A DNA stretch of 64,000 nucleotides, from the NCBI GenBank assembly GCA_006503535.1, contig QYRS01000004.1:2976001-3040000 (forward strand). Reading direction: 5' to 3'. The position numbers and the translations under genes were made by a program. This stretch comes from Arthrinium phaeospermum (Eukaryota; Ascomycota; Sordariomycetes; Amphisphaeriales; Apiosporaceae). A model generated the notes under the pieces. That model did no database searches. It saw only the letters and a program-made list of their open reading frames with translations, and was not told where the DNA came from. Shown here in pieces: positions 56,272 to 64,000 of the stretch (the stretch's first letter is position 1; each line of letters opens with the position of its first letter).

Positions 56272-57506
56272 ATGGCCCCAAAGGTGTTCTTGTAGGTTGA
56301 GGTATTCTTCTTGGCTTGAGATCACGGCTGACTCGTCTTCAGTACTGGCGTCACTGGTGATTTGCCCATTCCCGCCACACTGTGGATATGCATATGAATT
56401 CATTTGGGCTTACGCAAGCCTAGGATACATCGGCGGTGATGCTTTCTATGAGCTGTACGAATCTCATCCGGATTATGATTATACCCTCCTAGTCCGCAAC
56501 GAGGAGCGCGGCAAGCCTGTCGCCGGAAAATACCCCAATGTGCGTCTTGTGTATGGCGACTTGAGCTCGGCAGATGTGATTGAGAAAGAGGCCGCTGCCG
56601 CAGATGTCGTAGTTCGTAAGTCTTGACACACCCCTCCGATGATATTGTAGCTATCCAAGAGGGAGACATAACTCAAAGACCCATCTAGATACGGCCGACT
56701 CGGCCGACAGCATGCCCTCGGCCCTCGCCATCGGCAAAGGCCTCGCGGCCGGACACACTGCCGAGAAGCCCGGCTACTACATCCACCTCTGCGGGACGGG
56801 CATCCTGATGGATATGGCGCGCTGGGGCGAGCCGCCCCTGCCGGAGAACACGTACCACGACATCGACGACATCGAGCGCATCCTCTCGCTGCCGGACTCG
56901 GCCTACCACCGCGACGTCGACAAGGTCGTGCTCGCGGCCAACACGGCCGACCGCCGCGTCCGCACCCTCATCGTGAGCCCGCCCTGCATCTACGCGCGCG
57001 GCCGGGGCCCGGGCAACCAGCGCTCCGTGCAGGTGTACCGCATGGCGGAGCAGACGCTCAAGACGGGGTACGCGCCCGTCTACGGCACGGGCCGCACGGA
57101 GTGGGACTACGTCCACGTGCGCGACCTGTCGCGGTTCTTCGTGCTGGCCGTCGAGGCGGCGCTCGACCCGGCGAAGCGCGACGATCCCGAGGTGTTCGGC
57201 CCGCGGGCCTACTACTTCTGCGAGAGCGGGAAGCTCGTCGCCGGGGAGCTCGCCCGCTGGATCAGGGACGAGGTCAATGGGCAGGACCTCCTGGAGAAGC
57301 CGGCGGAGCTGAAGACGTTCGAGAAGAAGGACGCGGGCTTCGCGAGCTTGGCTTGCAATTCGCACGGCGTGGCGGCGCGGGCTGGGAAGTACCTGGGCTG
57401 GGCGCCGGAGGCTAGCAGTCTGCGAGAGGAGATCCCGGAGGTTGTTCGGAGTGAGGTCGCGAGGTTGAGGGAGAGCGGCGAGCCGAGTCAGCTGAAGAAG
57501 CAGTAG
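56272..57506 (+). CDS. NAD-dependent epimerase/dehydratase-like (extended SDR) protein
   Basis: Four exons (56272-56291, 56343-56356, 56424-56615, 56689-57506), 1044 nt, 347 aa, frame closes. The first two exons (20 and 14 nt) encode the nucleotide-binding start MAPKVFFTGVTGYIGGD, with the GxxGxxG motif, so the tiny exons are well supported by the domain. Then YGDLSSADVIEKEAA (end of the Rossmann second strand), VVVHTADSAD, YIHLCGTGILMD, and RTEWDYVHVRDLS (substrate/cofactor region). The canonical YxxxK is not obvious. Such fungal proteins are annotated as nucleoside-diphosphate-sugar epimerases or NmrA-like; substrate unknown. Exon 4 is markedly GC-rich. Confidence 0.88.
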
Positions 57507-58675
57507 GAAGTCAGGCTGGGTAGTTGATATGCCTGCTTCTACTACGTATGCAACGCATAGCCAGTGGCTATGCTGTAGCCATGGATGCCGATGGATAGTT
57601 TGCTCAGTTGTCCGAATGATATCTATTGTATAATTGATTTGACCGATCTACTATTGCTCTATGCCACACCTGCTCAGCTCAATACTTAATCATTGGTTGT
57701 TGGATACTGAAATCAAGTATGCTTGCTCCCTCCAATAATTTATTTTCCCATTTACTGCAGACTCACGGGGAAGTCATTTATAAAGGGTTCTACGCGACGA
57801 AGACGAAGCACAGTGCCCAACATCGGCGTGGCACTAATATTGACCAGTTCCAATAACGGGAGATTCAAAGCGTAGAATATCGAGATAACTGCCCTTTCAT
57901 GAGCGTCTTACGCTTCCTGTATCTGAAGAATGACTGAGCAACGGTGGCACGGATGGCCTATTCCCAGAGCGAATTCTAGGACACCAGGTTGATCCGGGTC
58001 GTGACATCGATCACGTTGAGCGACAGGTCTAGTGGACCCCGGGACAAGAGCGGTCTCGGGGAACCGCCGATCGACAATAACGGGTCACATGAACCTGGTA
58101 GAGGAAAGTGCAGTTACATAAGATAAGGAGCAGGTGTGGTTGGACGTTGGTTGCGATGCGCGCTTTGGTAGGTTTTAACGGGGGCCGATTAGATACCGTT
58201 CAGCCGTTCCAACTAGTTGGACCGTGAGCAAAGACACACCCGCAAGGCAAATGCCAATCACGTCGTATTTCTTACATGATAAGAGCACTGTGAAACGATA
58301 AATTTAGTCACGAATGGTCTGAGATTGAAGTCATCTGATGGGCCATCCAGGAATCAGCTGGGGGTCTCGTATCTTGGAAGTTAGGAGGTGGCCCGCCAGT
58401 AGCCCGTCTGGTCCGCCTTATGGAGAGGCCTGGGTAAGCAAACAAGGGAGTTGTCGGGGGGTCGGCAAGCCGGCAAGCCGGGGAAACAATTCTGCGCTTT
58501 CGCTTTCTCACCCACCATCGATTGACCCAGCAAGTTTAGCGCCCTTTGTTAGCAGCGCCTTCATTGATCGCTTTTGCATGTCAAGAATTGCAACGACGAG
58601 GTCTTCTTTGACAGCCTCGACGGCGCATTACCTACTACCTACAGATCCTACCCAGACCTCACCGTAAGGGCCAAT
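57507..58675. other. Intergenic region
   Basis: 1.17 kb with no supportable gene; right end is the promoter of the mS38 gene. ORF fragments 58308-58511 (-) and 58338-58667 (+) are unsupported. Confidence 0.5.
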
Positions 58676-59759
58676 ATGCTCCCCTCTTCGGTGCGGCGGG
58701 TGGTGGCCGCGGCACCTTCCACTCCCCTGCTGGCCAACTTGGTACCGAACGCAGCCCGTGCGACATCAGCAGCCTCCATCGCATTCCCCAGAACCCAGCA
58801 GCGAAGGCGTTATTCCTCCTCGAAGCCGTCGAGCCCCAGCGATTCCCCGAAAGGTCTTCCCACCGGCCAGGTCGCAGCCTCGCCCGCGCAGGCCTCGAAG
58901 GCGGGTGGCGAGAAGCGCAGAGGACGCAAGACCAAGGACACATCAGACGCCCAGGGAGCTCTCCCTGCCGTCCCCAGCACGCAACATGTGCCTAAAGAAT
59001 GTACGCATTTCCCGCGGTCTCACATGTATTGGACTACTGACTGACTCGTGATTACTCATAGCCATCGCGTTGTCGTCCTTCTTCTCTCTCCACCGCCCGA
59101 TATCTGTGACGCAGGGCTTCCCCAAGACGATAAACGACGATGCGTTCGCCCAGATCTTCTCCCCGCGATCCAAGGACGCCAAATACAACGAGGTCATGTC
59201 TACCCTGACCCGTACGGTGGAGGAGCTCGAGCAACCCATGTCGGGCATGAGCCTTGGCGAGCAGCAAGAAAGCGCTGTGGCCGAGGCTGATACCGAAGGG
59301 ATGCAGAAGATCGAGCTCCGGCATCCCGACGGAACCGAGTCGAGCTTCTACATTCAGCTCAACGCTATGGCCGGCCAGTTTGTTCCTTTCAGGCCTCCTC
59401 CCCTGCCGCAACCCGAGTCGGCAGTGTCTGCCGAGACCGGAGCCGAGAAAACGGCGGAGCCCGAAGAGCAGCACCGCGTCTACAAGGCCGTCCTTACCCT
59501 GGAGGAGACGACGGACGTCAACGGCGAGGTGCGCATCGTCGCCCACAGCCCGAAGCTGATTGAGGAGCGGACACAGCCCCAGCCCTTCCTCTCGCGCATG
59601 GCCGTGCGTGAATGGCGCCGCGAGGAAGTCCGCGGACGTGCCGACAAGATGGTGGCCATATCGGTGCGAAGGCAACGGAAGCTCAAGATGAAGAAGAAGA
59701 AGTACAAGAAGTTGATGAAGCGGACGAGGAACGAGCGCCGTAAGCTCGATAGAATCTAA
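58676..59759 (+). CDS. Mitochondrial small-subunit ribosomal protein mS38
   Basis: Two exons (58676-59000 and 59062-59759), 340 aa, with phases closing at a TCC serine codon. The N-terminus is Ala/Ser/Arg-rich with no acids (MLPSSVRRVVAAAPSTPL), a mitochondrial presequence, followed by a long disordered segment. The C-terminal 35 residues carry the mS38 signature of small basic mitoribosomal tails (VRRQRKLKMKKKKYKKLMKR, TRNERRKLDRI), as in yeast Qri5/Cox24 and human AURKAIP1. Fungal proteins of this family are long like this one. In yeast the protein also affects COX1 mRNA processing. Confidence 0.9.
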
Positions 59760-60099
59760 GGACGGGCTTTGCGCCCTCCTGTGTACATAAACAACATACA
59801 GCGGTCTCGGTACGATCGCATTAGGACTTTTGCTTTGGTGCATCCACAACTGGCCATCATAATACGGTGTACTGGAAGGAATGTTTGTGAGTTCTTGTTT
59901 TGGGGTATTCATGGCATGCATGCTCTTATTTCGAGGACGCCCTATAGAATTGCACCTAAGCTAGTTTTTCTCTCGTGTATTCAAATCATCTCTCCCTACG
60001 ACGAACCTCTCCCGTGCTTAGGGGTATAGTCGTGTTGGTACACACACTCCTGTGTGGATCAGACCATCCTAGTCCGTCCCGGTGGTCCACTGGGGCATA
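59760..60099. other. Convergent 3' region
   Basis: 340 bp between two convergent genes; no gene seen. Confidence 0.6.
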
Positions 60100-61809
60100 T
60101 TATGCGTCCGCCAAGGACTTGACCGGGTTCTCCACCATCAACTCGATGAGCGATAGGGCCACCTCGGCAGCCGCGAGCACCGTCGTTTCGCCGGGGTTGT
60201 CGTAGATCGGGGCGACCTCGACCACGTCGGCTCCGACGACATGGAGGCCCTGCAGGCCGTCGAGGATCGTCAAGAGTTCCCGCGTCGACCAGCCGCCTGG
60301 CTCGGCCGTTCCTGTAGCTGTCATGATTCCAAAAGTGAGCATTCGTATTTGGCATGCTATCAGGGAAGAAGAAAGTGTGGGTCTTAGGCATGCGGAAAGA
60401 AAAAGAGGATGGCGCGCATATACCTGGTGCGAACGCGGGGTCCAGTACGTCGATGTCGACGCTGATGTAGACCTTGGAGTCGCCCACGCGGTCCTTGATC
60501 CGCCGGACGACGCCCTCGACCCCGATCCGATCCAGGTCCCGCGCCTTGACCATGGCGAAGCCGCAGCGCAGGTCGTTGCGCAGGTCGCCCTTGGCGCGGA
60601 TCAGGGGGGCGCGGATCCCGGCGTGGATCGAGGTGTTGAGGATCAGGTGCTCTTCGTGGGCGATGTGCAGGAAGGTGCCGTGGTTTAGGCCGCTGTGATT
60701 TCATGGATGAGAGCTAGGTGGTGGAACGGGTGTCGTGGAAGCAAGGGAAAGATAGGGGTAGGGGGCAAAGAGTTGGGTCGGATAATGGAATGGGATGGAC
60801 GTACGCGTAGTCGGATATGCCGCCTCCTAGCACGGCGGGATCCCAGGTGTCTAAGTATCATGTCGGTCAGTTTCATCAACAAGATCAATGCGACTGCTTG
60901 TAGAGATGTAGATGAAAAGCCCCAGTGTTACCAATATGACTGTCGAAGTGAATAACCGAGACCGGACCCCAGCGCTCGCGAGTTGATCGCAGGGCCGAAA
61001 GGGTCGTGGTATGGTCGCCTCCGAGCGTCACGATGCGTGGTGTGACGGAGTGGCTTTCGTTCGATGCCTTTCTCCCCGAAACGACCTTAAAGTTCTCCAA
61101 ATCTTAGCAGGGACGAACAAGACTGAGTGGTAGGGTATGAAACTCATAAAGGGGTATTCCACGGACCCTGTGAGCTTTATTGAGCTGCTTCAAGGCGACA
61201 TTGTTGTCGAGCCACGTCAAGGGCACGTCGCCGCAGTCCACGACGGTCGCCCAAGACAGCAATGTGCTTCTACCTACGTAGTTTCATCTGGGTATGAGCA
61301 CTGTACCATAGAACTTGAGAAGCAAAGCATACAACAAGTATAGGGGCTTTACCTGTATACACACTATAGCCACCCTGAATCCTTCTACTGCCGATCCGGA
61401 TACCACCAGGACCGTAACGAGCCCCGGGCCTCCCCGTGACGGTCTGGCTGTCTCAAACATCGTCAGCTCGACTCGTTCCTTCCTTGAAGGTTTCATGCAG
61501 AATTCGGGGTGGACTTGCGGTATCGAACGGCGCACCCAGCATCGCAATGTCATACTTCGGGCCCTTCTTCGCCTCCGCGTCCGAAAGGCAGTTGACGTAA
61601 GGCAGGTTCGCATACGTCCTGAGCCCATTGAACTGGCTGCCACTCACGATGTCGACATCGTCATCGCCTGGGCCATGCGGTGATGCCTCTCCGAACATGG
61701 GCTTCTGCCATTGAGGCGCATGTGGGATCGATGGTGGGCGGGGAAATTCCCAAGCCAGAACAGTTTGGAGGCGAATTGAGACGACGAATGGCACGAGTGA
61801 CCACTTCAT
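60100..61809 (-). CDS. Secreted/vacuolar agmatinase-type ureohydrolase
   Basis: Arginase/agmatinase-fold Mn2+ enzyme, cleaving a guanidino group to urea plus amine. Seven exons (61809-61519, 61443-61353, 61273-61167, 61085-60932, 60850-60805, 60692-60424, 60317-60100), 1176 nt, 391 aa, every phase closing. Start at 61809 gives a signal peptide (MKWSLVPFVVSIRLQTVLAW), unusual for this enzyme class but known for a fungal subgroup. Metal ligands are visible: GGDHT, FDSHIDTW and SVDIDVLDP; the PGARYGPGGIR block and GTAEPGGWSTREL block complete the signature. Intron 1 starts with GC (ACC|GCAAGT). The substrate (agmatine, guanidinobutyrate, arginine) cannot be told from sequence. The acceptor of the last exon was chosen (CATGACAG) because it preserves the family spacing before TGT. 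Confidence 0.9.
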
Positions 61810-62211
61810 TGTGATATTGGGCAAAGTAGTGAACTGCAGTCTATACAGGAAGATCGAAGTGTCGGTGCCGCTTTCCTAGGTTACAGCTACTATTTTTGCA
61901 TATTATTTATAGTCAAATTGCATTGCGTCAAACAGGTCTAGATGTTAGTAGATCGAGACATCTTTGAAGTCTAATCTTGGGTTGGGGTAAAGCTGCAAGT
62001 GTTGTCTTATCTCCAACCCGAACCCACATATGTATGCATGTGTAAGTAAGCTTGCATCATTTGAGATTATAACGGGTTTTCTTCATTGCTTTTTCTAATA
62101 GGTGCCAATGCTGTCAAATGCCGCCGATATGCTCGGATACACCCTTGGTCTCTAGTAGTCTGGTACAAATCCTTGATATTACATGTACATTTTAAGAGTA
62201 GGCATTTTCAC
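61810..62211. other. Intergenic region
   Basis: About 400 bp between the 5' end of the ureohydrolase and the 3' end of SQR; nothing else seen. Confidence 0.6.
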
Positions 62212-63558
62212 CTATTTGGTCCAGCCCTTCGGGCCACCCCAGGTGCCCTTGACCATGTTGTTGTAGTACACCCACGGGAAGAAGTCCTTCTTCAGGTGGT
62301 AGAAGAAGCGGTTGGGCGTCTTCTGGTCAATACCGATCCACTTGTCGAAAGTCTCCTTAGGCACACCACCGTACTTGAACTCGGCCAGGAGCACCTTGCC
62401 GTACTCGGTCAGGAGCGGGCACGACGTGTAGCCATCGTATGACGCATCGACGTCCTTGCCCTCCATCGACAAGAGCAGGTTTCGGACCAGAACGGGCGCC
62501 TCGGCGGTGATGGCGGCGGCCGTCTTGGAGGTGGGCAGGCTGGAGGCATCACCGGCGGACCAGACGTTGGGGAACTTCTTGTGGCGAGTGGTGGCATCAT
62601 CGACGTCGACGTAGCCGGCCTCGTTGGCGAGGGCACTGTTCTTGACGAACGCGTGAGGGCCCATCTTGGGGGTGACGTGCAGAAGATCGAACTGCTTGGT
62701 GACCTTCTCCTTGCCGTCGGGGAGAGCAAACACTGCCTTGTCGCCGTCGATAGAAACAAGGTCGTGCTGGAACAGACCCTCAACACCGCGATCCTTCCTC
62801 ATCTGGTCGAGCTCGGCATTGTACTTGGGCACGCCAAACATGACAGGGAGGCCAGTGGCGAAAGTGATCTTAATGGGCGAGTTGCTGGGGTTGCCGGGGT
62901 CGTACAAGCCTGCACGCTTCCAGGTATCCAAACCGAGCCACATGATCTTCTGAGGGGCACCGGCGCACTTGATGACACCGGCGGGCTGCGTGAAGATGGC
63001 ATTGCCCTTCTCGAGCTTCTTGAAGGTGCCGTACACCTTGCTGCAGTAGTCCTGGCTGTAGATGGTGGACACAAGAGAGCTTTGGTCAGCGAGAGCTTCG
63101 GGCAAGCCCTTGACGCTATCGTAGTTGATCTTCACTCCGGGGGCAACGACCAGCTGCTGGTAGGTGAGCTTGTCTCCGTTGCCCAAGGTAAGAGAGTTGC
63201 TCTCGGGGGCGAAGGCGCCGACGCTCTCGCCGTAGAACTTGAGCTTCGGGTCGACCAGGCTGTTCATGGGCCGACGCAGCTCCTCCATGGTCTTCAGACC
63301 GCCACCGACCAGCGTCCAGCCGGGCTGGTAGTGGTGGAACTGTGCAGGGTCGACGACAGCAATATCATCTTGAGTGAATTTGCCCGAGTTAAGGAGCTGG
63401 TGGCTGATAGAGATTCCAGCGGTTCCGCCACCAACAACGACCACCTTGTGGCTGCGGCCAGCAGAGGTCACCGGCGATACTGAGGCAAGACCCCGGATCC
63501 CCGAAGCCAGCTGGGGCTTAGCAGTGCGCGCTGCACGAGCTGTAGAACGGGCAAACAT
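62212..63558 (-). CDS. Sulfide:quinone oxidoreductase, mitochondrial
   Basis: Flavoprotein of the inner membrane that oxidises sulfide and passes electrons to ubiquinone (Hmt2 in fission yeast, SQOR in humans). Single exon, 448 aa. N-terminal presequence FARSTARAARTAKPQLASG. FAD-binding loop VVVGGGTAGISISHQLL; HHYQPGWTLVGGG, typical of the type II SQR group; the catalytic cysteine in GVIKCAGAPQK; a second conserved cysteine in YTSCPLLTEYGKVLLAEF; and SAGDASSLPTSKTAAAI. Ends with the conserved membrane-associating tail KKDFFPWVYYNNMVKG. No introns, high GC3. Confidence 0.96.
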   Translation of the reverse strand: MFARSTARAARTAKPQLASGIRGLASVSPVTSAGRSHKVVVVGGGTAGISISHQLLNSGKFTQDDIAVVDPAQFHHYQPGWTLVGGGLKTMEELRRPMNSLVDPKLKFYGESVGAFAPESNSLTLGNGDKLTYQQLVVAPGVKINYDSVKGLPEALADQSSLVSTIYSQDYCSKVYGTFKKLEKGNAIFTQPAGVIKCAGAPQKIMWLGLDTWKRAGLYDPGNPSNSPIKITFATGLPVMFGVPKYNAELDQMRKDRGVEGLFQHDLVSIDGDKAVFALPDGKEKVTKQFDLLHVTPKMGPHAFVKNSALANEAGYVDVDDATTRHKKFPNVWSAGDASSLPTSKTAAAITAEAPVLVRNLLLSMEGKDVDASYDGYTSCPLLTEYGKVLLAEFKYGGVPKETFDKWIGIDQKTPNRFFYHLKKDFFPWVYYNNMVKGTWGGPKGWTK

Positions 63559-63826
63559 GACTGCACAGAAAACGAGGGAATTTGGCGCAAGGAAGGAAGG
63601 TTACAGGAAAAAGCAAGGCCCTAGTACTAGGAAAGAGGATGCTACAAAAGACGAAACGTTCAACCCCGGGAATTTCCGTATTCAATGAAAGAAGTAATCA
63701 AAAAAGTGACCGACAACCGCCATCGTCCCAAGTCGGTCGCCGATTGCTAAGGCATGGCGACTTTTTTATTAGACTGGCCTTCTTTGGCCGGCACCGCGAT
63801 GACGTGATCGTTGCTGCCCCACCAGA
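63559..63826. other. Intergenic region
   Basis: About 270 bp, promoter of the SQR gene; no other feature. Confidence 0.5.
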
Positions 63827-63979
63827 TTAGTCAGGCAGCTTCCCCGTATTATCCAACACCATGGGACCATCCCCAATCCCTGCCGTATCTGCATTCAATT
63901 CCCACCTCTTCGCATCATTCCTCGTCCCAGAAGGTCGTGCCATCGTCATGTTGGCCCACGGACTGTGGAACTGATGGAC
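63827..63979 (-). CDS. Terminal exon of a gene extending past the right edge (partial)
   Basis: A minus-strand open frame ends at TAA (63827-63829) and starts at a GTGTAG acceptor at 63980-63981, giving a 50-residue C-terminus that begins VHQFHSPWANMTMARPSG and ends VLDNTGKLPD. The remainder lies outside the window. No domain can be assigned from this fragment; the exon is called because the acceptor, open frame and coding-like composition agree. Confidence 0.45.
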   Translation of the reverse strand, partial: VHQFHSPWANMTMARPSGTRNDAKRWELNADTAGIGDGPMVLDNTGKLPD

Positions 63980-64000
63980 CTACACGTAACGAAGAAAGAC

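Noticed and set aside
62581..63483. 300-aa + strand ORF over the SQR gene
   Set aside because: Antisense shadow of a GC3-rich housekeeping exon.

Overview
This is a stretch of nuclear chromosome from a filamentous ascomycete (Pezizomycotina, most likely Sordariomycetes). The evidence is gene spacing of about 2 kb on both strands, short introns of about 50-110 nt with GTAAGT/GTGAGT-type donors and CTGAC/CTAAC-like branch points, and fungus-specific families (2EXR, DUF7053, rhodopsin-like 7TM, CVNH lectin, CorA-like). The housekeeping set is eukaryotic and mitochondrial (MPP-beta, mS38, mitochondrial ThrRS, SQR). I see no rRNA, tRNA, transposase, CRISPR array or bacterial-style operon. Exon junctions were read by eye, and every multi-exon model was checked for frame closure.

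Left part (1-20 kb): a GH47 mannosidase, a membrane RING-H2 protein with an unresolved first exon, a DUF726 alpha/beta-hydrolase and a rhodopsin-like 7TM protein with a pyrimidine-rich intron and a minisatellite upstream. A less tidy patch follows at 13.4-14.6 kb (an interrupted ORF, and a 2EXR protein whose acidic tail is out of frame). Then come a Maf-type pyrophosphatase, an INO4-like bHLH factor whose stop codon sits at the edge of a 24-bp tandem repeat, and mitochondrial threonyl-tRNA synthetase.

Middle (20-37 kb): a conserved coiled-coil membrane protein, adenylosuccinate lyase (seven exons, including a 12-nt microexon and a GC-AG intron), a DUF7053 protein, the SSU-processome protein Utp11, a polyglutamine-bearing protein, saccharopine dehydrogenase (lysine synthesis) and D-amino-acid oxidase. 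Purine, lysine and D-amino-acid metabolism sit side by side, but nothing suggests a co-regulated cluster.

Accessory-looking part (37-50 kb): three successive small secreted protein genes (CVNH lectin-like, a cystine-knot-like peptide with a low-complexity tail, and an eight-cysteine protein), a six-exon protein kinase fused to a von Willebrand A domain, a CorA-like membrane protein, and a small orphan protein. This is the most lineage-specific section.

Right part (50-64 kb): mitochondrial processing peptidase beta, divergent from a raffinose-synthase-like GH36 gene; an NAD-dependent epimerase-like gene with a 14-nt microexon; mitoribosomal mS38; a secreted agmatinase/arginase-fold enzyme with a second GC-AG intron; mitochondrial sulfide:quinone oxidoreductase; and the last exon of a gene running off the right edge.
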